64,000 nt of DNA from CAVXXD01 sp963765625 (GTDB lineage Bacteria; Actinomycetota; Geothermincolia; Geothermincolales; Geothermincolaceae): the NCBI GenBank assembly GCA_963765625.1, contig CAVXXD010000010.1:62001-126000 (forward strand). The letters are read 5' to 3'. Both the position numbers and the translations under genes were made by a program. Positions 1 to 7,478 of the stretch are shown piece by piece (the stretch's first letter is position 1; each line of letters opens with the position of its first letter). The notes beneath the pieces are model-generated. The model saw nothing but the letters and a program-made list of their open reading frames with translations, was not told the origin of the DNA and did no database searches.

Positions 1-33
1 GTTCCAGGGGATAAAAGCATACATATAGCCACC

Positions 34-456
34 CTAAAACCTTGCCAGGTACGTTTTCAGGCTTTCCGCCGAGATAGGCTTACCGTGGACTGGGTAGATC
101 CCGTCATCGAGCAGTATGGAGACGGAATCCTTGGTATGTCTGGGGGTGCTGAGTATTTTCCCGTCGACCCCGATGCTTCTCAGGAGCCGGTCATCATCTC
201 CGGAGATTATGACATCTCCATCTCCCAGCGTAACCGGAGGAAAGGTGGACATGCCTCCTTTCTTCAGGGGCTCCACACCTTTTTCGCTGGCAAAGACGTG
301 GGCGCCGCATTGTCCGCTAATATGTACGACCAAGCCGGTATGGTCATCGTGGTGATGGGTCAGGAAGATGTACTTGATATCCGCGAGCTTGATGCCCTGT
401 TTCTCCAGCTTCCTGACGAACTTATCGTAATCCCTCTTATAGTTCATGAAATTCAT
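34..456 (-). CDS. MBL-fold metallo-hydrolase, N-terminally short
   Basis: This 140-aa protein carries the metal-binding motif THHHDDHTG of the metallo-beta-lactamase fold, followed by a second-metal region (STPRHTKDS) and a C-terminal VHGKP segment. These support a zinc or iron hydrolase whose substrate cannot be told. The ATG at 456 is preceded by a G-rich stretch and sits 19 bases after the stop of the upstream gene, so the pair looks like an operon. A longer in-frame ORF reaches 561 but would overlap the upstream gene with unrelated residues. What is odd is that the first beta strands and the usual xDTG segment before the HxHxDH motif are missing, so the gene may be a remnant or a minimal family member. 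Confidence 0.65.
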   Translation of the reverse strand: MNFMNYKRDYDKFVRKLEKQGIKLADIKYIFLTHHHDDHTGLVVHISGQCGAHVFASEKGVEPLKKGGMSTFPPVTLGDGDVIISGDDDRLLRSIGVDGKILSTPRHTKDSVSILLDDGIYPVHGKPISAESLKTYLARF

Positions 457-475
457 CCCCCATGCCCTTAAACTG

Positions 476-1153
476 CTAGATGGTAAACCGAGAATATCGT
501 CGCCACTTGTCCGGCACTTTACGGTCAGACGACACGATATGGCAGAGGCAGGCTGGAGCACCCTCGGATATCAACTCCTCGACAAGCATCCTCGCCCCTT
601 GCGCCCGCACGCATTGGCGGTCGTATTTATTGGTAGCCATGCATATTTTCATGTCATCGCCACCCACATAGCCGATGGGGCACTTAAGAAACTTAAATAC
701 GACCTCATCATTACTTACTGAACATACTTCCACGTCCATATCGGAGACGTCGAGTATCTTTAAGTAGCCCCTGGCGGCTTCGATGAAATCGCCATTCTTT
801 GCCTCGTTGTGCAGATACTGCCGGACAATCGCATTGGAACCCGTACGCATCATCAACCACAGGAAAACCCGAAGAACCGGTCCCAGCACGCGAAGACGCG
901 AGGCCACCCTGCCCATTCTGTCGAAATTACGTGTCAGCCTCCAGTATTCGCGCTCAATGACAGGCTCCTTATGGCCAATCTTGAGGACCAGGCCGAAAGC
1001 CCGGAGCGATAACGAGTCAAGAACTCGCTCAGGCAAGCTCCCCTGCAGCTCCGGCTTTCCTTTGATGTATAAGGCCCTTGTGAAATCCTTGTACTTCTCC
1101 TCAATAGGCGAGAGTTCCATGCCCAACAGGTTTTGTGGGTCTCTGACTGCCAT
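476..1153 (-). CDS. L-2-amino-thiazoline-4-carboxylate hydrolase-like protein
   Basis: This 225-aa soluble protein has no signal peptide. Its C-terminal half is Cys-rich around FKFLKCPIGYVGGDD, CMATNKYDRQCV and GAPACLCHIV. That layout recalls the ATC hydrolase-like family, which in other bacteria hydrolyses cyclic cysteine precursors and in anaerobes often sits near amino-acid or redox genes. The assignment rests on pattern resemblance only and could be wrong, since a small-molecule-binding domain is also possible. It is followed after 19 bases by the short MBL protein. Base composition is less GC-rich than the core regions further right, consistent with accessory DNA. Confidence 0.45.
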   Translation of the reverse strand: MAVRDPQNLLGMELSPIEEKYKDFTRALYIKGKPELQGSLPERVLDSLSLRAFGLVLKIGHKEPVIEREYWRLTRNFDRMGRVASRLRVLGPVLRVFLWLMMRTGSNAIVRQYLHNEAKNGDFIEAARGYLKILDVSDMDVEVCSVSNDEVVFKFLKCPIGYVGGDDMKICMATNKYDRQCVRAQGARMLVEELISEGAPACLCHIVSSDRKVPDKWRRYSRFTI

Positions 1154-1189
1154 TGATGCCCCCTTACTTTGCCCTCAGGTCCCAGGTAG

Positions 1190-1226
1190 CGGACCTCTGC
1201 AGGCTGTGTGGGTGGAATGGTGTTCC
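1190..1226 (-). repeat. Degenerate tRNA-tail-like sequence
   Basis: The stretch around 1190-1226 (cctctgcaggctgtgtgggt and following bases) resembles the corresponding part of the tRNA-Tyr tail copies at 7115-7145 and 15131-15165, including a shared extension past the tRNA match (gggtgga-ggtg-t). It lacks the CCA and acceptor part. It may be the oldest of several attachment-site remnants, but similarity by chance cannot be excluded. Confidence 0.3.
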
Positions 1227-1228
1227 GC

Positions 1229-2170
1229 TCAGGCCAGTTGGGGCTCCAGCCGGTGGCTTTTCACTGCAGCGTCCATCTTCTCCCGGCAAAAGTCGCCAAG
1301 CTTCATTACCGCATCCCTGGCCTCCGGCATGATGGAGTGGAACTGGTGCCAGTCGTGGGTCATTCCTTCGAACACTTCCAGTTTCACCGGCACACCCTGC
1401 CTCCTGGCCGCCTCCTCCATTCGCCTGGCATCATCCAGGAGCATCTCGTGTGAGCCCACCTGGATATAGAGGGGTGGGAGCCCCCCTAGGTCGGCAAAAA
1501 GTGGAGAAGCGAGCGGGGTTCGATGGTCCACGCCGCCGAGGTACGTATCCGCCCACAACACTCCGATATCGTAATTTATCATCGGCTCGTAACGCGCATT
1601 GCTCTGGAAGGTATTCCCGGTGCCTTCGAGATCTGTCCATGGGCAGATAAGCATCCCGGCAGCAGGCAACGGGTCCCCTGTATCCCTGAACGATACGAGA
1701 GCGGCCGCGGTCAACCCTCCTCCAGCGGAATCCCCGGCAATGACGATGTTCTCCGGCTTGTATCCATTGGAGAGAAGCCACCGGTAAGAAGCCACGGCAT
1801 CATCCACCGCCGCGGGGAACTTGTTTTCAGGGGCCAGGCGATATTCCAGCACAAGCGTCCGGCAGCCTGCAACGGCGGCTATCGCTCCCGCGAGGCTCTT
1901 GTATGTGTTGATACAACCAATGACGTAACCGCCGCCATGTAGATAGAGCAGGACACGATCATCATCCGCCCCCGGTGGGGTGAACCAGGCAGCCCGTATG
2001 CCGTCGATGGTGATGTCTTCTCGTGCGCAATGGGGTTTCATCGGGAGTAGAAGGGGCGTCACTTTATTCATGAAGAACCGGACATAGCCTACTGGGTAAC
2101 GTGCCCTCATCCACAACATTCCGTTGAGATGAAGATAAGGACTGAGAATTTTGCTGGCTAAACTCGGCAT
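1229..2170 (-). CDS. Alpha/beta hydrolase, hormone-sensitive-lipase type
   Basis: This 313-aa esterase has the oxyanion-hole motif HGGGY near residue 79 and the nucleophile motif GDSAGG with Ser148. A late acidic region (GSHEMLLDDA) and a His in GMTHDW complete the expected triad. This is the layout of the HSL/arylacetamide deacetylase family, which hydrolyses short to medium acyl esters in the cytoplasm. Length fits the family (about 300-320 aa). The start ATG at 2170 follows a run of purines (cagggggtgg). It lies 75 bases upstream of the ATC-hydrolase-like gene on the same strand. The physiological ester is unknown. Confidence 0.88.
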   Translation of the reverse strand: MPSLASKILSPYLHLNGMLWMRARYPVGYVRFFMNKVTPLLLPMKPHCAREDITIDGIRAAWFTPPGADDDRVLLYLHGGGYVIGCINTYKSLAGAIAAVAGCRTLVLEYRLAPENKFPAAVDDAVASYRWLLSNGYKPENIVIAGDSAGGGLTAAALVSFRDTGDPLPAAGMLICPWTDLEGTGNTFQSNARYEPMINYDIGVLWADTYLGGVDHRTPLASPLFADLGGLPPLYIQVGSHEMLLDDARRMEEAARRQGVPVKLEVFEGMTHDWHQFHSIMPEARDAVMKLGDFCREKMDAAVKSHRLEPQLA

Positions 2171-2380
2171 ACGACCACCCCCTGTTAATCATCATCCAAG
2201 CATGCCCAAACAACCTCTATCCTTCGACAGGATTTTGCCCTTAATTTTACTTACCCTTATTGGGGCATGGATAAACGGCCTCCCACGAACCCCCAAGTCC
2301 GTCTCCCTTTGAATACCTCCAGTTCTCAGTGGGCATGATAAAATCGCCATCAAATGTGAAAACAGGATTGGGGGAGTAGA

Positions 2381-2461
2381 ATGACTGAAATCAACGAGAT
2401 GACAAAACTCGCCCATGAGGGCTATAGGGTTCGCCTAAGTCCGCAAAATTGCTTTCTCTAG
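2381..2461 (+). pseudogene. Truncated gene start or tiny ORF (26 aa)
   Basis: An ATG at 2381 preceded by a good ribosome-binding sequence (ggattgggggagtag) opens a 26-codon frame beginning MTEINEMTKLAHEGYRV. It ends with a stop at 2459-2461 that overlaps the end of the convergent surface-protein gene. It looks like the 5' end of a gene whose remainder was removed by recombination, though a genuine small peptide is possible. The rest of 2171-2457 shows no other convincing gene. Confidence 0.3.
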
Positions 2462-5007
2462 GGTGTGTATCCCACCACGTCATGGCCTCCCGTCCACTGG
2501 CCGGAGTAGTTGAAATACATCGGCCGCTCAGCCACGATTGGTGCATCCGAGGTTATCTTCACGCTGACGTCACGATCGGCACCTACCTGGCCGTTGACGT
2601 TGACGGTAGCCCTGGAGGTGGCCCCGATAAGCACATCCTGATTCTGGGTAGTGCCATCCGAAAACATGTAGGTGATATGCGCCGTCGTGGCATTCGCACC
2701 TGAATTCATCAAGCAGAGGTACTCGTCAAAAGAACCTGCTCCGGTGTAGCCTTCGGCGAAGTAGAAAATCGTCTGGGGCGAACCGGCTCCGATCACGTCG
2801 TGTCCTCCCGTCCAGGCACCCTGATAGGCGAAGTACATGGGCCGTTCCGCCACTATCGGATCGTCGGAAGTGATCTGTACGGATACATCACGATCTGCTC
2901 CAACCTGGTCATTGACCTTGACCGTCGAGCGGGAGGTGGCTCCTATAGTTACGTCCTGCTTCCGGGTGGTGCCATCCGCGAACATGTAGGTAATGTGGGC
3001 GGTGGTAGCGGAAGGGTTGGGGTTCATTAGGCAGAGCCACTCATCAAAGAAACCTGCTCCCGTATAGCCTTCGGCGAAGTAGAAGGAAGAACCGGGGGCC
3101 GAAGCCCCGATCACGTCATGGCCACCCGTCCACTGTCCGCTGTAATTGAAATACATAGGCCTCTCGGCCACGATTGGGCCATCTGAAGCGATCTGGACGG
3201 AGACGTCCCTGTCGGCTCCTACCTGGTCATTGACCTTGACCGTCGAGCGGGAGGTGGCTCCGATGGGGACATCCTGAGCCTGAGTAGTGCCGTCAGAGAA
3301 CATGTAGGTGATATGAGCAGTGGTGGGCGAAGTGTTGGGATTCATCAGGCAGAGCCATTCATCAAAGGAACCTGCTCCGGTGTAGCCTTCGGCGAAGTAA
3401 TGGGTGGTCTGGGGAGAGGTAGCACCGATTACGTCGTGGCCTCCGGTCCAGACGCCTGAATAGTTGAAATACATCGGCCTCTCGGCAACGATCTGGGTAT
3501 TGGAGGTTATTTTCACGCTTACATCCCTGTTCGGGCCCACCTGGCCGTTGACGTTAACGGTAGCCCTGGAGGTGGCTGCGATGGGGACATCCTGAGCCTG
3601 AGTAGTGCCGTCAGAGAACATGTAGGTGATATAAGCGGTGGTGGTCGAAGTGCCGGGGTTCATCAGGCAAAGGTACTCGGCAAAAGCATCCTGGCCCGTG
3701 TAACCTTCGGCGAAATAGAACTTGTAATCCCCCTCCGCGGCGAAGGTCACTACGACATTGTGCGCTTCGGTGACGTTGGTGATGATATACGGATTGGCCG
3801 CAGCCACGGGGGCTCCGTTGTCAGTGATAGAGGCGATACGATAACCGTCATCGGGGGTGATGGTTATGGTGGCGGTTCCCCCCTCGGGTACGTTCTGGCC
3901 GGCCGGGCTGACGGTTCCGTGTCCGCCCGAGACCGAGGCATTGACACTGTACGTGCCTGGAACCTCGGTGCTGCCACGGTAAAGTATGGTGCCATTGTCG
4001 CCTACCGCCCAGACGTGGTCGGCATCCAGGGCGCAAATATCATTCAGAGCCTCAGTGGTACCTGAGGCCTGTGTAGACCAGGAGGACCCGTTAAAGAAAA
4101 GAACGGTTCCGTTGTCCCCCACCGCCCAGACGTGGCTCGAGTCCAGGGCGGAAACGCCTTGGAGATTTACCGTAGTGGAGCTGGTCTGCGGAGACCAGAA
4201 TGACCCGTTGTAGAAGAGGATGGTGCCGTTGTCCCCCACTGCCCAGACGTGGCTCGAGTCCAGGGCGGAGACGCCTCTCAAGGTTTTATCGGTGCCGCTC
4301 GTCTGGCGAGCCCACGAGACCCCATTGTAGTAACTGATGAAGCCCTCGTTTGAGAAATTATTATAATCGTATCCCACGGCCCAGACGTGGCTCGCGTCAG
4401 CCGCCGAGACATCGTTGAGTTCATTGACGTCGGTATCGGTATTGAAATCCCAGTTGGTGCCGTTGTAGTTGCCGAACAGGGCAAAAAATGTAATAGGATC
4501 TGAGGGGGACGCCTGGTACCGGAGCTGCCCCACCGCCCAGACGTTATTCGCGTCTACGGCCGAGACGCCTTTCAGGAAGTAATCGTCATTAGTTGCTTCG
4601 GTGGACCAGGAGGAACCATCGTAGAATTGAACACTATCCGTAAAAGTATGAGGAAACCAGGAACTATCGGCTACCAACCAGACGTGGTTCGGATCGAGGG
4701 CGGAGACTTCGGAATAGCGATTATAGTTGTCGCGGTTGATGGACCATGAACTTCCATCATAATAGAGGCCCCTCCCGAGACAATCAGTTCCGGCACCGTT
4801 TAGAACCCATCCGGAAGCCCAGACATGGCCGGCATCCGCGGCCGAAACCCCCAGCAGATTGGTATTCGTCCCTGAAGCTTGGGTCGTCCATTGATAGTCA
4901 CCCTCGGCCACGGTCCCCGAAAGGCCCGAAAGCGAAAGCACTCCCAGCCCCAGCAAGACAACCAGGACCAGTTTCATCAACGGGTATGCGCTTTTTGTCC
5001 CTTTCAT
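2458..5007 (-). CDS. Secreted seven-unit propeller protein with four FAEG modules
   Basis: This 849-aa protein starts with a signal peptide (basic MKGTKSAYPLMK, then a Leu/Val-rich core). Seven repeats built on SALDSSHVWAVGDNG follow at roughly residues 45-335, suggesting a seven-bladed beta-propeller. A Listeria-type bacterial repeat (GGHGTVSPAGQNVPEGG) sits at about 350-425. The C-terminal half is four near-identical ~98-residue modules running from FYFAEGYTG through FDEWLCLMNP and ITYMFSDGTT to VAERPMYFNYSG and GGHDVIGA. The modules are so alike in DNA that recent duplication or gene conversion is likely. It has no sortase motif or anchor, so it is presumably secreted or surface-bound by the modules. 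Two sister proteins lie at 7479 and 13399. Confidence 0.85.
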   Translation of the reverse strand: MKGTKSAYPLMKLVLVVLLGLGVLSLSGLSGTVAEGDYQWTTQASGTNTNLLGVSAADAGHVWASGWVLNGAGTDCLGRGLYYDGSSWSINRDNYNRYSEVSALDPNHVWLVADSSWFPHTFTDSVQFYDGSSWSTEATNDDYFLKGVSAVDANNVWAVGQLRYQASPSDPITFFALFGNYNGTNWDFNTDTDVNELNDVSAADASHVWAVGYDYNNFSNEGFISYYNGVSWARQTSGTDKTLRGVSALDSSHVWAVGDNGTILFYNGSFWSPQTSSTTVNLQGVSALDSSHVWAVGDNGTVLFFNGSSWSTQASGTTEALNDICALDADHVWAVGDNGTILYRGSTEVPGTYSVNASVSGGHGTVSPAGQNVPEGGTATITITPDDGYRIASITDNGAPVAAANPYIITNVTEAHNVVVTFAAEGDYKFYFAEGYTGQDAFAEYLCLMNPGTSTTTAYITYMFSDGTTQAQDVPIAATSRATVNVNGQVGPNRDVSVKITSNTQIVAERPMYFNYSGVWTGGHDVIGATSPQTTHYFAEGYTGAGSFDEWLCLMNPNTSPTTAHITYMFSDGTTQAQDVPIGATSRSTVKVNDQVGADRDVSVQIASDGPIVAERPMYFNYSGQWTGGHDVIGASAPGSSFYFAEGYTGAGFFDEWLCLMNPNPSATTAHITYMFADGTTRKQDVTIGATSRSTVKVNDQVGADRDVSVQITSDDPIVAERPMYFAYQGAWTGGHDVIGAGSPQTIFYFAEGYTGAGSFDEYLCLMNSGANATTAHITYMFSDGTTQNQDVLIGATSRATVNVNGQVGADRDVSVKITSDAPIVAERPMYFNYSGQWTGGHDVVGYTP

Positions 5008-5367
5008 CTACAACTCCCTTCCGTTCCGCCCCGTCCTCGATCTAACTCTTCATCCACATACTAACAACAAAGGGTTTGGCATGAAAGTCGCCCCGATTGG
5101 AAGAACCGCTGTGAAATGTGGGATTTATGTGGCCCAAGATGCTGGCACGGGTTTTGACGAAAAACCCCGCAGCCAGCTCGGCTCCGCCGACTTTAGAAAG
5201 CCGGCGTGTGGAAAATGTGTGGGGGCAAGAAGAGCAAAAAGACCTGGAGATTTGCCGCGTCTGCATATCGGGTTCCTTGGTCATGGCGCCCTCCTGTATT
5301 CTTATAAAAGTATTCTAGTTTCCGAAGCTTCGCTCCATCGAGAGCAGTAGAGAAGAGAGGGACATCG
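5008..5367. other. Intergenic region with a box shared with the tRNA-Tyr downstream region
   Basis: No convincing gene is present. The stretch 5097-5136 (gaagaaccgctgtgaaatgt, then ...tatgtggcccaa) matches the box at 15857-15895 beside tRNA-Tyr and the one at 7011-7050. It is therefore probably a fragment of the same integrated sequence. An 80-aa open frame on the minus strand (5042-5284) has no recognisable features. The likely promoter of the SDR gene lies near 5290-5360. Confidence 0.45.
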
Positions 5368-6153
5368 ATGAAGAATGATCTGTTCGATCTGTCGGGGAAA
5401 GTCGCTCTGGTCACGGGGGGAGGGAGAGGACTTGGGAAATCCATAACGGCCGCACTGGCGGAGGCGGGCGCGACCGTCATTATCGCCTCGAGAAAGATCA
5501 AGAACCTCGAAGCGGCGGCCACCGAGATCGGTGAGAAATATGGCGCCGAGGTGGTCCCGATAGCCTGCGACCTCGCTTCTGAAGAGGATATCGCAAAGCT
5601 GTTGGACTCGATAAGGGAGCGGTTTCCGAAGATAGACATCCTGGTCAACAATGCCGGGGCTACCTGGGGTGCGCCAACGCTCGAGTTCCCGTTGGAAAAA
5701 TGGGACCACATCTTTAACGTGAACGTCCGGGGCGTCTGGATTCTAACCCAGAAAATCGCCGAGATCATGAAAGAAAACGGCGGAGGAAACATCATCAACA
5801 TCTCTTCAGTAATGGGCTTCAGGGGGTCGGAAGAGGAGCTCCATCCCGCGGTTGCCTACAATTCGAGCAAAGCGGCGATCAATCTTCTGACCATGAACCT
5901 CGCCGTGAAGCTTGCCCGGTACAACATCAGGGTCAATGCCATCGCCCCGGGGTACTTCCGTACGGACATGATGGCCTATATTGAGAACCCCGGGTTCGAG
6001 AAAGAGCGCGAGGCGCTGATTGCAATGTCGCCGATGCGCCGTTTCGGCGAAGAGAAGGACATCGCCGGCCCCGCCGTCTTCCTTGCCTCGGACGCGTCTT
6101 CGTACATGACGGGCCACGTGTTGATGGTCGACGGCGGCCTCCTGGCTAAGTAA
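5368..6153 (+). CDS. Short-chain dehydrogenase/reductase
   Basis: This 261-aa classical SDR has the nucleotide motif TGGGRGLG at residues 16-23, the NNAG motif (LVNNAGATWG), a Ser in INISSVMG, and the catalytic pair Tyr164-x3-Lys168 in YNSSK. It ends with the usual DGG segment (MVDGGLLAK). It should reduce or oxidise a carbonyl or alcohol with NAD(P); the family resembles gluconate 5-dehydrogenase and 3-oxoacyl reductases, but the substrate is open. The ATG at 5368 is preceded by gagaagagaggga at good spacing. It stands alone between minus-strand genes, so it is probably monocistronic. Confidence 0.93.
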   Translation: MKNDLFDLSGKVALVTGGGRGLGKSITAALAEAGATVIIASRKIKNLEAAATEIGEKYGAEVVPIACDLASEEDIAKLLDSIRERFPKIDILVNNAGATWGAPTLEFPLEKWDHIFNVNVRGVWILTQKIAEIMKENGGGNIINISSVMGFRGSEEELHPAVAYNSSKAAINLLTMNLAVKLARYNIRVNAIAPGYFRTDMMAYIENPGFEKEREALIAMSPMRRFGEEKDIAGPAVFLASDASSYMTGHVLMVDGGLLAK

Positions 6154-6301
6154 TTATACTAAGGGCTTTTCTTGTGAGAAAAACATCTGCTCAAGGGTGC
6201 AAGAAAGAGGAGCAAAAGACGAGCAATGCTCCAAGGCTGAGCAAGAATGTATTTTTTTGCTACCGGCTTGCCCTGTTGAGGCTGCATAGGCCCGCTTGTT
6301 T

Positions 6302-6889
6302 TCAGTCGCTCCTGTCCAGGTTCCTTTGAAACGCAGTCAGGTGGCTCTTTGAAGCATCCCTCAACGACGTGAACGTGCTTCTGACGTCGTCAGGCAATTC
6401 ATGTCCAAGAAAATCCTCATACATCGCGATGTTGTCGATTTCAGCCTGGACGCCCGTTTCCAAGGCTTCTTTAACGCTGGCCGGGATGACTATATGACCA
6501 TCAGCCACGTCGACCGGGACAATTATGTTGTATTCATCAAACAGGGTCTTTAACTCGGCGATGTGCTTCTCTTCAGCTCTAACGATATTGCTGAAGGGAT
6601 TCTGTTCTCCAAAGACGTCCAGAATATACACGTATTCAGCGTGTGCCAGATATTCATCCTGGATGGCATAGATCAGCATCTCCTCCACGGTCAGGCTCTC
6701 ATCCGCCCGGGCTCCTGCCGCTCCGTAGCCTGTGCCTTCATTCTCTCCGGTGGATGTTCCGGAGTTGTCTTTAGGTGTTGTCGCGGGAGTCTCGTTTTCA
6801 GTTGTATTATCAGTCGAACACCCAGCCATCAGCCCAAGACTCAAGACCACGGCTAGCGCCAGGAACAATGCTGCAACTTTCCTTTTCAT
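6302..6889 (-). CDS. DUF2202 ferritin-like lipoprotein
   Basis: This 195-aa exported lipoprotein has a lipobox (LGLMAGC) at about residues 18-24. A low-complexity Thr/Glu/Gly linker precedes a four-helix domain of the DUF2202 type. That domain shows the ferritin-like pattern EEMLIYAIQDEYLAHAEY and RAEEKHIAEL, whose Glu/His residues could bind a metal pair. The function of the family is not established; a role in metal or oxidant handling at the cell surface is inference. The gene is flanked by intergenic sequence on both sides and is probably transcribed alone. Confidence 0.85.
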   Translation of the reverse strand: MKRKVAALFLALAVVLSLGLMAGCSTDNTTENETPATTPKDNSGTSTGENEGTGYGAAGARADESLTVEEMLIYAIQDEYLAHAEYVYILDVFGEQNPFSNIVRAEEKHIAELKTLFDEYNIIVPVDVADGHIVIPASVKEALETGVQAEIDNIAMYEDFLGHELPDDVRSTFTSLRDASKSHLTAFQRNLDRSD

Positions 6890-7478
6890 CTCGTCCTCTC
6901 CTTCATTTACGGGAATTGCCCGACTTTATTACGGTGTTCTCTCATGTTATTACGCATTGAGCCGGCATTCTGTACTCTACATCGTTCGCTACGACAATGT
7001 CATTGCGTGTGGAGGAACCGCTAAGGAATGTGGCACATATGTGGATTACAACTCCACTAAATAGAATAGACAGGCCGAAACCTGTCCATTTTCGCTGGTG
7101 GGGAAGAGAGGTTTCGAACCTCTGCAGGCTGGGCGGGTGGAGAGGTGCTGCGTTCGAAATGCCACTTTCTGAAGAGCTCTTTTGACGGCACTTCCCTGGT
7201 AATCTCAATGTGCAATGCTACATCGTCTTTTTTGCTACTCAGGGCTCCCACCTACAGAGGTTGTGCCTGGGGGACTGTCAGATGATGCTCCCCTTTCAGG
7301 GTGGTGGCAAGACGAGGGTGGCTTCCCGATTGCCTGGTCAGCGGAGACCATGAAGGGAACACGGGATAGGTATCATCTGCAGGCGTTGTTATCTTACTTG
7401 GCGGTATAATGTTATCAAGAAGGGGAACATATACATAAATTTCGATACAGGTGATTTTACCCGACTAAGGGGGTAGAG
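6890..7478. other. Gene-free stretch with an attachment-site-like remnant
   Basis: No gene is supported in these 589 bases; the open frames are short and featureless. The stretch contains the diverged tRNA-Tyr tail copy described at 7006-7130. The end of the stretch (7455-7478) supplies the ribosome-binding site ctaagggggtagag of the following secreted protein. Confidence 0.6.
7006..7130 (-). repeat. Diverged copy of the tRNA-Tyr 3' tail and its downstream region
   Basis: Positions 7096-7130 match the last 35 bases of tRNA-Tyr (15942-15976, including CCA, acceptor strand and T arm) with three mismatches. The next ~90 bases (7006-7095) also match the region beyond the tRNA, including the hairpin arms gacaggccgaaacctgtc and the box gtgtggaggaaccgct. 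It is in the same orientation as the tRNA. This is most simply an attachment-site duplicate left by integration at the tRNA gene, now decayed. Confidence 0.75.

Noticed and set aside
2192..2416. 74-aa minus-strand ORF
   Set aside because: No ribosome-binding site, unconvincing composition, and it overlaps the better supported start at 2381.
5042..5284. 80-aa minus-strand ORF
   Set aside because: It lies over the box shared with the tRNA-Tyr downstream region and shows no protein-like features.
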